This document shows, piece by piece, positions 48,884 to 58,652 of a stretch of DNA of 64,000 bases. A program made the translations under genes and the position numbers. The stretch's first letter is position 1; every line of letters starts with the position of its first letter. Origin of the DNA: Mycolicibacter sinensis (GTDB lineage Bacteria; Actinomycetota; Actinomycetes; Mycobacteriales; Mycobacteriaceae); the NCBI RefSeq assembly GCF_001667375.1, contig NZ_LZIN01000039.1:1-64000 (forward strand), read 5' to 3'. The notes beneath the pieces were generated by a model. It worked only from the letters and a program-made list of their open reading frames with translations. It ran no database searches and was not told the DNA's origin.

Positions 48884-49227
48884 GCGGCTCCTACGACGAC
48901 GGTCTGATCGCCCTGGATGGCAGGGCCATCACGTTGCGCCGCTACCACTTTCCGTCCGGCACCTCGAAGGTGATCCCGTTATCGGCGATTCGCGGCTACC
49001 GCGCCGAACCGCTGGGCGCGCTGACCCACCGCTTCCGGCTGTGGGGCAGCTCGGATCTGCGCCGCTGGCTGCCGCTGGACATCAAGCGGCCGCTGCGATC
49101 CACGCTGATCACGCTGGATCTGCACGACAACCATTGGCCGCGGCCGGCGTTCACCCCGGCAGACCCGCAAACGTTCCGGGAGTTGCTCGACGAGCTGCTG
49201 GCGGGGGGCGAACCCGAACTGAATTGA
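48880..49227 (+). CDS. conserved small protein (Rv3819 type)
   Basis: A 115-residue hypothetical protein with no domain I can name. It reads SYDDGLIALDGRAITLRRYHFPSGTSKVIPLSAIRGYR, which looks like a PH-like beta-rich fold, and contains the motif LWGSSDLRRWLPLDIKRP. GTG overlaps the stop of the Rieske fusion (GTGA), so the two are co-translated; this suggests an accessory role for that protein. Length and position match Rv3819. Confidence 0.8.
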   Translation: MSGSYDDGLIALDGRAITLRRYHFPSGTSKVIPLSAIRGYRAEPLGALTHRFRLWGSSDLRRWLPLDIKRPLRSTLITLDLHDNHWPRPAFTPADPQTFRELLDELLAGGEPELN

Positions 49228-49280
49228 CCCCGGCCACCGCGGTGGTAGCGTTGATCGCCGCGCAAGCTAAGGGGTCATCG

Positions 49281-51260
49281 GTGCACCTGGAGTCGATCAG
49301 CATTCCGTTGCTGGTCGCCGAGGCCGGCGGTGATCCGTGGGCGATCAACGCCGCGCTGCAGCACGGCCGGCCGGCCCAGATCGACAGCCTGGCGAAGGCG
49401 TTTCACAACGCCGGTAGCTCCGCCGCCGAAGCCGATGCCACTTTCGAGCAAGCCCGCAAGCGGTTCGAGGGCGCCTGGAACCGGGAGAACGGCGACCATC
49501 CGATCAACGATTCCGCGCAGGTGCAGCTGGTCACCACCTCGCTGGGAGTGCAGGCCGAGCAGCTGCCCAAGATCGCCGCCGATCTGGAGAGCATCGCCGC
49601 GGCACTGGCCGAAGCACAGCAGTCGTCGGCGGGGTGCATCTCCGAGCTCGAGACCGTCCTGGAGGGCATCGACCGCAATCTGACGCACTGGCTCGAGGTG
49701 GACAAGAACTCCGAGCTGACCGCCGAGCAGCGCCGGGGAGTCCACGACCAGATCCACCACCTGCAGCAGGCGGCGATCGACGACACCAAGGAGACGCTGC
49801 GCCGCATCAAGGTCATCCGCGACGGCTACCTGGGCGCGCTGCGCGCCGCCGAGGCCCGGCTGCGCGCCGAGGGCTATGACCCGGGCCTGGTCAAAAGCCT
49901 CGACCAGCCCACGTCGCCGCTGGGTGATCCGCTGATGCCGATCCCCCCGTCCGACACCGACCCGCAGGCCGTCACGAACTGGTGGAATTCGCTGACCCCG
50001 CAGCAGCGCGCGGCCTATCTCGCCCAGCACGATCCGGGCCTGGGCAACCTCAACGGCATCCCCGCCGACGCCCGCAACGAAGTCAACCTCGCGGTGCTGC
50101 ACGACGACCTCAACCGGGTGCGCGACCTGGCCAACCTTCGCGGCGTCTCCGTCGATCACGTGCTGCGTGACCCCGGCGCCTACGGCCTGTCGGCCGGTGA
50201 TGCCACCCGCTATGCCAATGCGGTGCAGACCGAAAAGGGCCTGGAGCGCACGGCCGGCAAGGTCAACCCCGACGGCACGACCGCGCGTCAGGCCCTGCTG
50301 TGGGCCTACGACCCGGAGGCGTTCAACGGGCAGGGCAAGGCGGCGATCGCGGTCGGCAACCCCGACCATGCCGCCAACACCGCGGTGGTGGTTCCCGGCA
50401 CCGGCAACAGCGTGCAGCAGGGCTGGCTGGAAAGCAGCGACGCCACCAACCTCTACGACCAGATGCGGTTGGCCAACCCCGGTGAGTCGACGTCGGTGCT
50501 GGCCTGGATGGGCTACGACGCCCCGGACAGCCCGGCCGACTTGCGGATCGCCACGCCCTGGCTGGCGCGCGACGGTGGCGCGCTGTTGGCCGCTGACGTC
50601 AACGGCCTGTCGGCGACCCACGACGCCGGGTTGTCGTCGCACGTGACGGTGCTCGGCCACTCCTACGGCGCCACCACGGTGGCCGACGCGTTCGCCAACA
50701 GCGGGATGCACGCAGGCGATGCGGTGCTGATCGGTTGTCCCGGAACGGATGTGGCGAAAAACGCCGCCGATTTTCATCTCAACGGCGGCCAGGTCTACGT
50801 CGGCGCGGCCTCCAGCGACCCGGTGTCGTGGCTGGGCCAGTCCGGACTGGCGCCGGACTTCATCAACCACACCATGCACCACCCCCTGGGCGAGATGGCC
50901 GGGCTGGGCACCGACCCGGCCGGCGATTCCTTCGGGTCGGTGCGTTTTCGGGCCGAGGCGGTCGGCCACCAGGGGCTGGCGTTCGGCGATCACTCCCGCT
51001 ACTACGACGTGGGCAGTGAATCCTTGCGGGCGATGACCGACATCGCCGCCGACAAGGGGCAGTCACTGGCCGACGGCGGCCTGGTCGCCGACGGCCGCCG
51101 CCAGGCCCACATCGGTTTGCCGGAGAAAGTTCACGTCCCGTTCCTCGGGGAGGTCGACCTGCCACACGTGGACACCCGGATCCCCGGCACCCCGGCACTC
51201 ATCGACCCGGAAGGCAAACGTGCGCCAGCAACGATCACCGATGATCACCAATACCGCTGA
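49281..51260 (+). CDS. DUF1023-type alpha/beta hydrolase with helical N-terminal domain
   Basis: A 659-residue protein. The first 210 residues are helical (SLAKAFHNAGSSAAEADATFEQARKRFEGAWN, then a long region with LPKIAADLESIAAALAEAQ) and resemble the N-terminal modules of type VII secretion substrates. A linker rich in PPSDTDPQ follows, then a domain with LANLRGVSVDHVLRDPGAYG and TAVVVPGTGNSVQQGW. The catalytic elbow is VTVLGHSYGATTVA near residue 460. GTG at 49281 follows AAGGGG. Its end overlaps the lipoprotein gene by 20 bp. Substrate and secretion are unproven. Confidence 0.82.
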   Translation: MHLESISIPLLVAEAGGDPWAINAALQHGRPAQIDSLAKAFHNAGSSAAEADATFEQARKRFEGAWNRENGDHPINDSAQVQLVTTSLGVQAEQLPKIAADLESIAAALAEAQQSSAGCISELETVLEGIDRNLTHWLEVDKNSELTAEQRRGVHDQIHHLQQAAIDDTKETLRRIKVIRDGYLGALRAAEARLRAEGYDPGLVKSLDQPTSPLGDPLMPIPPSDTDPQAVTNWWNSLTPQQRAAYLAQHDPGLGNLNGIPADARNEVNLAVLHDDLNRVRDLANLRGVSVDHVLRDPGAYGLSAGDATRYANAVQTEKGLERTAGKVNPDGTTARQALLWAYDPEAFNGQGKAAIAVGNPDHAANTAVVVPGTGNSVQQGWLESSDATNLYDQMRLANPGESTSVLAWMGYDAPDSPADLRIATPWLARDGGALLAADVNGLSATHDAGLSSHVTVLGHSYGATTVADAFANSGMHAGDAVLIGCPGTDVAKNAADFHLNGGQVYVGAASSDPVSWLGQSGLAPDFINHTMHHPLGEMAGLGTDPAGDSFGSVRFRAEAVGHQGLAFGDHSRYYDVGSESLRAMTDIAADKGQSLADGGLVADGRRQAHIGLPEKVHVPFLGEVDLPHVDTRIPGTPALIDPEGKRAPATITDDHQYR

Positions 51261-51783
51261 CCGCACCCGGCGCCGGGCGGTGGCGCTGGTTGCGACGGCA
51301 CTGATAGGAGGGTGCGCGATGTCTGCCCATGACCGGCGAAGCGAACTCGAAGGGCCGGAACTGACCGATGAACAGACCCGGGCCCAGGTCGTCGAACCGG
51401 CCAGAGCGATCGTGCGCGCGGCCGACCTGCAGGGGCTGTTCCCGGTATTCCGGTTTGAATCCTGCAACGACCAAAACGAGGCGCCGTATCGGGGTGTCGC
51501 CGAAGTCGGGTTCACGTTCCCGGCGAACGTCGAGCAGCAGGCGTATATCGACCGGATCGCGGCGGCGATGGTCGGCATCGGCTGGAGCGAGGGCCCACCG
51601 CCGGGAAAGATGCCGTATGGCCGAGTGCTGCACACCGAACAACTGATGGCGATCATCGCACCCGAGCCTGACCACCCGCGCTATGGAGACGTCAAGATCT
51701 ATGGCCAGTGCCGCAACCTGACTGATCATCGCAAGGACGAGGGCCCGGTATTCCAGGACATCACCGGTGAGCTGACCGGATGA
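51241..51783 (+). CDS. putative lipoprotein paired with the DUF1023 hydrolase
   Basis: A 180-residue predicted lipoprotein: basic start TADRTRRRAVALVATALIGGCA with lipobox LIGGC, followed by a soluble domain without a known fold. Conserved-looking residues include FRFESCNDQNEAPYRG and VKIYGQCRNLTDH, whose two Cys may form a disulphide. It overlaps the hydrolase gene by 20 bp, so the pair is co-translated. It could be an immunity or chaperone partner of the hydrolase. ATG at 51241 is chosen over GTG at 51220, because the latter adds seven residues before the signal. It nearly touches the convergent oxidoreductase gene. Confidence 0.8.
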   Translation: MITNTADRTRRRAVALVATALIGGCAMSAHDRRSELEGPELTDEQTRAQVVEPARAIVRAADLQGLFPVFRFESCNDQNEAPYRGVAEVGFTFPANVEQQAYIDRIAAAMVGIGWSEGPPPGKMPYGRVLHTEQLMAIIAPEPDHPRYGDVKIYGQCRNLTDHRKDEGPVFQDITGELTG

Positions 51784-51784
51784 G

Positions 51785-53410
51785 TCAGGTCCGGTCGGCC
51801 AGCACCGCATGGGCGGCGTTGTAGCCGGGGATGAACGTGATCCCCGGGCCGCCGTGACAGCCCGCGCTGCCCAGATAGAGTCCCTTGACCGGTAGCGGTT
51901 GGCCGACGAAGCCCCGGGGGCCGGGCCGGTTGGGACCGATCTGGTCGGGGTTCAACAGGCCATGGCAGTAGTCCCCGCCGGGCGCTCCGAACATGGTGCC
52001 CATATGGCGTGGCGTAAAAGTGGTGTGGCGGGTGATGCTGCGCTCGAAATTCGGCGCCAGCCTGGTGATCTTGTCGATCACCCGCTGGCTCATCTCGACC
52101 TTCATCTCGCCGTAGTTGCCGTTTCCCTCGATCGGGAACCACAGTGCGAACGCTGACGCAGCGTGCTTGCCGGGCGGCGCCAGATCGGGATCGTGCAGCG
52201 ACGGAATCTGCAGCACCACAGTCGGATCGGCCGGCACGATGCCGCGCCGCGCGTCCTCCCACTGCTGCTGCACTTCCTCGGGCGTGCAGAAGATTCCCAG
52301 CGAGGCCTGCATGGCGGGATCGTTGAGCGCCTCGTACGGCGCGGCGAACTGCGGAGCCTCGTCCAGCGCGAAATGCATCTGCAGGTAGGAGCCGCGATGG
52401 TCGGTGCGGGCATAGCGGGCCCGGACGTCCTCGGGCAGGACGGTCCCGTCGATCAGCGCGGTGACGGTGACATCGGGGGCGATGGCCGAGACCACCACCG
52501 GTGCGGTGACGGTCTCGCCGGATCCATGCGGCGGTCCCAGCTTCCCCTCTCCTCCGTCGAGCCTCGCTGAACCGCCGGCTTCGGTGCGCACCCCCGCCAC
52601 CCGGGCATCGTCGACGACGATCTCGGACACCTTGGTGCGCAACCGCAGTTCACCGCCGGCAGCGGTGAACGTCTCATGCAGATGCCCGGTGAGCGCCCCG
52701 ATCCCGCCGCGCAGCTTCTTCATCAGCACGGTGTTCTCGTCGGGGACCCCGAGACCGTAGGCCAGGGCCGCCGCGCTGCCGGGGGTGGACGGTCCGCGGT
52801 AGAGCGTGTTGACGGCCAGCACGGTGAACGACCCGCGCAGCGCCGCGTGCTTCTCCCGGTCGGGCAGGTAGCGGTCCAGCACGTCGGTGACCGATCCGAA
52901 CAGCATGTCGTCGATGGCGGAGCGTTCGAATTCGCTGGTGGCGCAGGCATACATCTCGTCGAGCGTCTTCGGCGGGCGGCCGGCCTCGAAACGGCCCAGC
53001 GCCCGGGTGGGCGCTTGGCTCCAGGCCAGCAGCCCGGCCATGCCGTTGACGGCCTCGGCGCCGTGCACCTCGGACAGGTGGGTGAACAGCTTCATCGGGT
53101 CGGTGTATTGGATCAGCGGGTCGTCGCCGACGCCGCGCATCGCCACCGACATGACCTCGAGGTCGATGCTGTCCAGGCCGTCCAGGCCCAGTTCCGCGCT
53201 GACCGCGGCCGACGTCGGGAACTGCACCGAGCCGGCGATCTCGAACCGGTAGCCGTCGAACAACTCCACCGTCGAGGACATCCCACCGGCGTAGCGCCCG
53301 GCCTCCAGACACAGCGTGCGCAGGCCGGCGCGCTGCAGGATGAGCGCCGCAGCCAACCCGTTGTGCCCGGCACCTATGACGATCGCGTCGTAATCGGTCG
53401 TGAAACTCAC
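51785..53410 (-). CDS. phytoene desaturase-like FAD oxidoreductase (Rv3829c type)
   Basis: A 541-residue NAD(P)/FAD-dependent oxidoreductase of the CrtI/retinol saturase family. The FAD fold is YDAIVIGAGHNGLAAALILQRAG with LEAGRYAGGMSST; a second motif is near the C-terminus, LYLGSAGCHGGPGITFIPGYNAA. Substrate unknown; probably an isoprenoid or other lipid. GTG at 53410 has a GGCGG-type ribosome binding site and matches homologue length; the GTG at 53446 is an alternative. Residues about 281-294 (ARLDGGEGKLGPPHG) are encoded by a dispersed repeat. A shared operator lies upstream. Confidence 0.88.
   Translation of the reverse strand: MSFTTDYDAIVIGAGHNGLAAALILQRAGLRTLCLEAGRYAGGMSSTVELFDGYRFEIAGSVQFPTSAAVSAELGLDGLDSIDLEVMSVAMRGVGDDPLIQYTDPMKLFTHLSEVHGAEAVNGMAGLLAWSQAPTRALGRFEAGRPPKTLDEMYACATSEFERSAIDDMLFGSVTDVLDRYLPDREKHAALRGSFTVLAVNTLYRGPSTPGSAAALAYGLGVPDENTVLMKKLRGGIGALTGHLHETFTAAGGELRLRTKVSEIVVDDARVAGVRTEAGGSARLDGGEGKLGPPHGSGETVTAPVVVSAIAPDVTVTALIDGTVLPEDVRARYARTDHRGSYLQMHFALDEAPQFAAPYEALNDPAMQASLGIFCTPEEVQQQWEDARRGIVPADPTVVLQIPSLHDPDLAPPGKHAASAFALWFPIEGNGNYGEMKVEMSQRVIDKITRLAPNFERSITRHTTFTPRHMGTMFGAPGGDYCHGLLNPDQIGPNRPGPRGFVGQPLPVKGLYLGSAGCHGGPGITFIPGYNAAHAVLADRT
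52529..52568. repeat. dispersed 40-bp repeat, copy 2, inside the oxidoreductase gene
   Basis: 37 of 40 positions match 30031-30070. Here it is translated in frame and adds about 13 residues to the oxidoreductase without breaking the frame. Confidence 0.75.
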
Positions 53411-53455
53411 CCCCGCACCGCCTTTCCGTCGAGCCGAGGCTGACACGGAAGCGGC

Positions 53456-53473
53456 AGTTTTGTCAATATTGAC
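53456..53473. promoter_or_regulatory. TetR operator upstream of the oxidoreductase gene
   Basis: AGTTTTGTCAATATTGAC includes the perfect 12-bp palindrome GTCAATATTGAC. A copy with 17 of 18 matches, on the opposite strand, lies at 54092-54109. The site is between the TetR stop and the oxidoreductase start. Confidence 0.65.
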
Positions 53474-53477
53474 GTAA

Positions 53478-54053
53478 CTAGAGGTTCCGAAGCGAATCCA
53501 GCGCGGTTCGGCACATCCGGGCCAGCTCGGCCAGCGAACGGTCCTCGCCGAGCATCCAGACCTCCATCGCGGCGAACACCGCCGCCGCGATGCAGCGGGC
53601 CGTCACCGCAATTCCCAGTTGATCGTCGGGCGCCGTGACCCGCAGTCGCTCGGCCACCGCATCGGCGAAGTCGGCTTCCACCTGACGGATATGGCGCACG
53701 ATGCGCTCCGGGTCGAGCTCCTCGGCACGCAACGCGGCGATGCGGGTCACGGCCTCAACGTCATAGGGAAAAGCGAAGATAGCGGCCTGCACCGACTCAA
53801 TCGTCGGCTCGGCGGGGGGCCGGGCGGCCAGCGCGCTGCGGAACCACTGCAGCCCGGCGTCGTAGTCGGCGAACAGCAGGTCGTGTTTGGAGGTGAAGTG
53901 CCGATAAAAGGTGCGCAACGAGACCCCGGCGTCGGCGGCGATCTGCTCGGCGGAGGTGTCTTCCACCCCCTGCGCCAGGAAGCGGACCAGCGCAGCCTGG
54001 CGCAACGCTTCGCGGGTGCGTTCGCTGCGCGCGGTCTGCGGCGCTCGGGGCAT
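53478..54053 (-). CDS. TetR family regulator (Rv3830c type)
   Basis: A 191-residue regulator. The HTH region is RSERTREALRQAALVRFLAQGVEDTSAEQIAADAGVSLRTFYRHFTSKHDLLFADYD in sense. The C-terminal domain has EAVTRIAALRAEELDPERIVRHI. ATG at 54053; a longer open frame upstream runs through the divergent gene and was rejected. It stands directly upstream of the oxidoreductase gene on the same strand, and identical-type operators lie before both, so it probably represses itself, the oxidoreductase and the divergent DUF2834 gene. Confidence 0.9.
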   Translation of the reverse strand: MPRAPQTARSERTREALRQAALVRFLAQGVEDTSAEQIAADAGVSLRTFYRHFTSKHDLLFADYDAGLQWFRSALAARPPAEPTIESVQAAIFAFPYDVEAVTRIAALRAEELDPERIVRHIRQVEADFADAVAERLRVTAPDDQLGIAVTARCIAAAVFAAMEVWMLGEDRSLAELARMCRTALDSLRNL

Positions 54054-54091
54054 GCCGGTAAACGTACCGCAGGCCCACAGCCGCCCTGAAT

Positions 54092-54109
54092 GGCAATATT
54101 GACAAAACT
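54092..54109. promoter_or_regulatory. TetR operator in the divergent TetR/DUF2834 promoter
   Basis: On the minus strand it reads AGTTTTGTCAATATTGCC, 17 of 18 matching 53456-53473. It lies 38 bases before the TetR start and 25 before the DUF2834-like start, so it can control both. Confidence 0.65.
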
Positions 54110-54134
54110 TTCGGGTCGTGGTGACACTAACCTC

Positions 54135-54629
54135 ATGATCTCGCTCATCGTGCACGCAGTGCTGGGCCTGGCGACCGTCTGGTGGATCGTGGCATCCAAC
54201 CGCGGGGTTTTTGCGAAACCGACCGGGGGCGGGGCGTTCTCGCCTCTGGAACTCGGGTATTACGTGATCGGCATCGCCTCGATCGGGCTGGGCTGGTACT
54301 TCAACGTCCGTTTCGTGAACGAGTACGCCCAGGGGCCCAATCACAATCCGATCCGGGGCCCGGGCAGCTGGACGCACTACATCCAGCTGATGTTCACCAA
54401 TCCGGCGGCCGGCTCGGCCAGCCAGGACTACACCATCATCAATGTGGTTCTGCTGCCGTTGTTCACCATCGTGGATGGCTACCGGCGTGGACTGCGGCGC
54501 CCCTGGCTGTACTTCGTCTCGAGCCTGTTCACCAGCTGCGCGTTCGCCTACGCGTTCTACTTCGCCACCATGGAACGCCAGCGCCGCCACACCCCGGCTC
54601 CAACGTCGCGGGTCGTGGCAGAGCTCTAG
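54135..54629 (+). CDS. DUF2834-like membrane protein (Rv3831 type)
   Basis: A 164-residue protein with four hydrophobic helices: LIVHAVLGLATVWWIVASN, LGYYVIGIASIGLGWYFNV, IINVVLLPLFTIVDGYRRG and LYFVSSLFTSCAFAYAFYFA. Function unknown; the fold resembles the small DUF2834 membrane family. It is divergent from the TetR gene with a shared operator between them. Its likely co-regulation with the oxidoreductase suggests a common membrane lipid or isoprenoid role. Confidence 0.85.
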   Translation: MISLIVHAVLGLATVWWIVASNRGVFAKPTGGGAFSPLELGYYVIGIASIGLGWYFNVRFVNEYAQGPNHNPIRGPGSWTHYIQLMFTNPAAGSASQDYTIINVVLLPLFTIVDGYRRGLRRPWLYFVSSLFTSCAFAYAFYFATMERQRRHTPAPTSRVVAEL

Positions 54630-54675
54630 CGAAAGCGCCTCACGATAGGCTGGCCGCGACGACGGGAGGGATGTC

Positions 54676-55236
54676 GTGGCCAAGCCGGTGGCGCCGCGCG
54701 GATCCGCGCGCGAGCGGGTGCTGCAGGCGGCATTGGCCCTGTTCATGGAGCACAGCGTGGGCGGCACCTCGATGCAGATGATCGCCGACCGGCTGGGCGT
54801 GAGCAAACCTGCCGTCTATTACCAATTCCGGTCCCGCGACGACATCGTGATCGCCCTGGTGGAACCGATGTTCGACGACATCGGCCGGGTAATCAAGATC
54901 GCCGAGGCGATGCCGACCGAGCAGGGCAAGCGTGATGTGACGGTCAGCGGGGTGGTCGAGCTCGCGGTGCGATACCGCCGGCTCACCTTCCTGTTCTACG
55001 ACCGCGCCGTGGAGTACGCCGTGCGGTCCCGGGAAGATTTCATGGCCGCCGGCCAGGATGCGGCGGCGATCCTGCAGGGGCCCGAGCCGGATGCGGCGGC
55101 CCGCGTCATCACCACGACGCTGATGGCGGGGACCTTCACCGCGGCAGCCGACCCGGAACTCGAGGACATCGCCGACGAGGAGCTACACGAGATCCTGCTG
55201 GCCACCGCACGCCGGGTGATGGCACCGCTGACTTAA
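54676..55236 (+). CDS. TetR family regulator, intact paralogue beside mmpL
   Basis: A 186-residue regulator: ARERVLQAALALFMEHSVGGTSMQMIADRLGVSKPAVYYQFRSRDDIVIAL, then VIKIAEAMPTEQGKRDVTVSGVVELAVRYRR. GTG at 54676 is preceded by GGGAGG. It is a close paralogue of the broken TetR gene at 58968-59494, and both face the mmpS/mmpL pair. It is convergent with mmpL, 45 bp away. It may control mmpSL in place of the damaged copy. Confidence 0.9.
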   Translation: MAKPVAPRGSARERVLQAALALFMEHSVGGTSMQMIADRLGVSKPAVYYQFRSRDDIVIALVEPMFDDIGRVIKIAEAMPTEQGKRDVTVSGVVELAVRYRRLTFLFYDRAVEYAVRSREDFMAAGQDAAAILQGPEPDAAARVITTTLMAGTFTAAADPELEDIADEELHEILLATARRVMAPLT

Positions 55237-55281
55237 AAGGTCAGGTCCAGTTCCCCCCGTGGCGGGCGACCGCGGTCCGCA

Positions 55282-58230
55282 TCACCAACCTCCCCGATGC
55301 GCTCCACCGCCGGACCCGACGAGCTCGTCGCGCGGGTTGCGCTGCAGCGGCGCCGGCCAGGGTGACGGCTTGGGCCGCAGCCGCGGTACCTGTGGCCACC
55401 AGAACCATTTGCCGAGCAGCGTCGCGATCGACGGCGTCATGAACGAGCGGATGATCAGGGTGTCGAGCAGCAGACCCAAGCCGATGGTGGTGCCGACCTG
55501 GCCGATCACGCGCAGTTCACTGATCGCCATCGTCATCATCGTGAAGGCGAACACCAATCCCGCCGCGGTGACCACCGAACCGCTGCCGCCCATCGCTCGG
55601 ATCATGCCGGTGTGCAGGCCGGCGTGGATCTCCTCTCGCAGGCGTGAGACCAGCAGCAGGTTGTAGTCGGCACCGACCGCCAACAGGATGATCACCGCCA
55701 TCGCCATCACCATCCAGTGCACCTGCAGTCCGATGATGTTCTGCCAGAGCAACACCGACAGTCCGAAGGCGCTGCCGAGTGATACCACCACGGTGCCCAC
55801 GATCACCAGCGCGGCCACTACGGCACGGGTGATCACCAGCATGATGATGAAGATCAGGCACAGCGCCGCGACGCCGGCGATCATCAGGTCGTAGTTGGAG
55901 CCCTCCTGCATGTCCTTGAACATCGCGGCGGTACCACCGACGTAGATCTTCGAGCCCTCCCAGGGGGTGGTCTTGATGGCTTCCTTGGCGGCGAGCTTGA
56001 TCGCGTCGATGTGCTTGATGCCGTCCGCGCTCAGCGGATCGCCCTCGTGGTTGACGATGAACCGCACGGCATGCCCGTCCGGCGACACGAAATTCTTCAT
56101 GCCGCGCTGGAACTCGGCGTTGTCGAAGATCTCCGGGGGCAGATAGAACGAGTCGTCGTTGCGGGCCTTGTCGAAGGCCTCCCCCATCGCGGCGGGATCT
56201 CCCTGGGCTTCCTGCGCCTGTTTGGCCAGTCCGCTCTGGGTGGCGTAGGTGGTCAGCATCATGGCCTTGGTGTTCTTCATCATCTGGATCATCGGCGGCA
56301 TCAGCGTGAGCATCTGCGGCAGTTGCGCGGCCATCGCGTCCATGTCCGGAACGATCTGCTTGAAGTTGTCGGTCATGGTGTCGACACCATCCATGGCGTC
56401 GAAGACCGACCGCAGCGAGTGGCAGACCGGAATGTCGAAACAGTGTGGTTCCCAATAGAAGTAGCTGCGCATCGGCCGGAAGAAGTCGTCGAAGTCGGCG
56501 ATCTTGTCGCGCAGTTCTTCGATGTCGTCGACCATCAGGTGCATCTTGCCGACCATGCGCCCCATGGTGGCGTTCATCTCCTCCATGAGCTCGATCATCT
56601 TCGTCATCGTGTCGATGTTGACCTGCATCTCCTCTGCTTGGGCCAGCATGTCCGCCGTGCGATCCTCGTTGAACTTGCGGGTCATGTCCTGGCTGACGGC
56701 CTGCATGCCGAGCATGTAGCCGAAGGTGGAGTGCTCCATCGGAATGCCCTGCGGCCGGGTGATGGACATAACGCGCGAGACACCCTCTACCCCGGTGACC
56801 CGCTTGGCGATTCGCTCGATCACCAGAAAGTCCCCGGAGTTTCGAATGTCATGGTCGGTTTCGATCATGAGCATCTCGGGGTTCATCCGCGCTGAGGGAA
56901 AGTGCCGGTCCGAGGCCAGGAACCCTTGGTTGGCGGGTAGATCCGCGGGCATGTAGGCGCGGTCGTTGTAGCCGGGCTTGTACCCGGGCAGGGCGAGGAT
57001 GCCGACCAGGGCCGCTGCGGTGGCGGCGATCAGAATCGGTCCCGGCCAACGGCTTACGGCCGCGCCGATCTTCCGCCAGCCGCGCCCCCGGTTGGTGCGC
57101 TTGGGTTCCAGCAGGGTGCCGAACCGACCGGCAACCACGATGACGGCGGACCCCATCGTCAGCGAGGTGATCACGACGATGGTCATGCCGATGCCCAGCG
57201 GAATGCCCAGTGACTGGAAGTAGGGCAACCGGGTGAAGTGCAGGCACAACGTCGCACCCGCGATGGTCATGCCCGAGCCGAGCACCACGTGCGCGGTGCT
57301 GCGAAACATGGTGTAGTACGCCTGTTCCCGGTCCTCGCCGGCACTGCGCGCTTCCTGGTATCGGCCGATCAGGAAGATCGCGTAATCGGTGGCTGCCGCG
57401 ATGGCCAGCGTCACCAGCAGGCTGGTGGCGAACGGCGAAAGACCGATCAGCCCGTGGTAGCCCAGGAATGCCACGATGCCCCGAGCCGACGCCAGGCCGG
57501 TCACCACCATCGCCAGCGCCAACGCCACGGTGGTGATGGAGCGGTAGACCGCCAGCATCATGCTGATGATGACGACGAAGGTCAGGCCCTCGATGACGTG
57601 CATGCTGCGGGTGCCGGCCTTGTCCTGATCGGCCGCCAGCGCCGCACCGCCGGTCACATACGCCTTCACACCCGGTGGCGCGGTGACACTGTCTACTGCT
57701 TGATTGACAGCTCTGACCGACTCGTTGGCCAGCGCCTCACCCTGGTTTCCCGCGGTATAGATCTGCACGTAGGCGCTTTTGCCGTCCGGGCTCTGAGCTC
57801 CCGCGGCGGTCAGGCGATCACCCCAGAAGTCCTGGATGTGTTCGACGTGGGCGGTGTCGGTCTTGAGTTTGGCGATGATCTGGTCGTAGTAGTGGTGGGC
57901 GTCGGCACCCAGCGGCTCGTCGCCCTCGAGCACCAGCATGACCGAGCTGTTGGAGGTGAACTCCTTGAACACCTCGCCCTGACGTTTGACCGCGATCATC
58001 GACGGCGCCTCGTCCGGGGTCATCTGGACCGCGGCCATCTCGGCGACCTTCTCCAGCTGGGGAACGGTCACGTTCGCCAAGACGATGATCCCGATCCATC
58101 CCAGCATGATCGGAATGGCCAGCCGCCGAATCCATTTGGCAATCCGACCGGACTTGGCGTGGTCAACCGACACCGCGGGGATGACCTCGGTCGGCGTCTC
58201 GGCGGGGACGTTGTCCGTGGAAGTGCTCAT
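55282..58230 (-). CDS. MmpL family RND transporter (MmpL4/5-like)
   Basis: A 982-residue transporter for lipid or siderophore export and, in some relatives, drug efflux. It has the twelve-helix RND plan with two periplasmic domains. The MMPL core motifs include [16 protein letters not shown] in the first half and [17 protein letters not shown] in the second, with the Asp-Tyr pairs used for proton relay. A long Met-rich coiled coil (about residues 510-665) in the second loop is typical of MmpL4/MmpL5. The tail is Pro-rich. ATG at 58230 overlaps the mmpS stop by four bases. Substrate is not shown by sequence. Confidence 0.93.
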   Translation of the reverse strand: MSTSTDNVPAETPTEVIPAVSVDHAKSGRIAKWIRRLAIPIMLGWIGIIVLANVTVPQLEKVAEMAAVQMTPDEAPSMIAVKRQGEVFKEFTSNSSVMLVLEGDEPLGADAHHYYDQIIAKLKTDTAHVEHIQDFWGDRLTAAGAQSPDGKSAYVQIYTAGNQGEALANESVRAVNQAVDSVTAPPGVKAYVTGGAALAADQDKAGTRSMHVIEGLTFVVIISMMLAVYRSITTVALALAMVVTGLASARGIVAFLGYHGLIGLSPFATSLLVTLAIAAATDYAIFLIGRYQEARSAGEDREQAYYTMFRSTAHVVLGSGMTIAGATLCLHFTRLPYFQSLGIPLGIGMTIVVITSLTMGSAVIVVAGRFGTLLEPKRTNRGRGWRKIGAAVSRWPGPILIAATAAALVGILALPGYKPGYNDRAYMPADLPANQGFLASDRHFPSARMNPEMLMIETDHDIRNSGDFLVIERIAKRVTGVEGVSRVMSITRPQGIPMEHSTFGYMLGMQAVSQDMTRKFNEDRTADMLAQAEEMQVNIDTMTKMIELMEEMNATMGRMVGKMHLMVDDIEELRDKIADFDDFFRPMRSYFYWEPHCFDIPVCHSLRSVFDAMDGVDTMTDNFKQIVPDMDAMAAQLPQMLTLMPPMIQMMKNTKAMMLTTYATQSGLAKQAQEAQGDPAAMGEAFDKARNDDSFYLPPEIFDNAEFQRGMKNFVSPDGHAVRFIVNHEGDPLSADGIKHIDAIKLAAKEAIKTTPWEGSKIYVGGTAAMFKDMQEGSNYDLMIAGVAALCLIFIIMLVITRAVVAALVIVGTVVVSLGSAFGLSVLLWQNIIGLQVHWMVMAMAVIILLAVGADYNLLLVSRLREEIHAGLHTGMIRAMGGSGSVVTAAGLVFAFTMMTMAISELRVIGQVGTTIGLGLLLDTLIIRSFMTPSIATLLGKWFWWPQVPRLRPKPSPWPAPLQRNPRDELVGSGGGAHRGGW

Positions 58231-58652
58231 GCCGATTTCACCAAGCAGAAGGTCAGGGCGCTGACGCCGGTGGCGGTTCGCTCGTCTTTGAGCTCGTTGT
58301 CGACGCTGATGCGACAACCCAGGGTGGAGCCTTTGCCTTGCGCGTAGAGGTTCGGCGATACCGCGGACAAGGTGGTGGTCAGGGTCACCGACCACGGCAG
58401 CATCGCGGCGTCGACGCGCTGCGGCTTGCTGTCGAGGTCGAGGTAGCTGATGTCGGCGGTCGCGCCGGGGTCACCGAAGACCTCATAGGTGACGACCTTG
58501 GGGTTGTACGGCTTGGTGTCGTCGACCTTGGTGCTGATGAGGTTGGAATTCTCGCCGCCGAAGTAGGTGCGCATGCGCAGCACCGTCAGCGTTCCGAGCG
58601 TTAACACCACGACGATCAGCAGTGGCATCCACGCCCGCTTCAGCGTCCGCAT
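58227..58652 (-). CDS. MmpS accessory membrane protein
   Basis: A 141-residue MmpS: N-terminal basic residues and one helix ([21 protein letters not shown]), then a periplasmic Ig-like domain with [26 protein letters not shown] and [10 protein letters not shown] Cys pair (GCRISVD and TFCLVKS) may form a disulphide. It is coupled to mmpL by a four-base overlap and serves as its periplasmic partner. Confidence 0.93.
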   Translation of the reverse strand: MRTLKRAWMPLLIVVVLTLGTLTVLRMRTYFGGENSNLISTKVDDTKPYNPKVVTYEVFGDPGATADISYLDLDSKPQRVDAAMLPWSVTLTTTLSAVSPNLYAQGKGSTLGCRISVDNELKDERTATGVSALTFCLVKSA

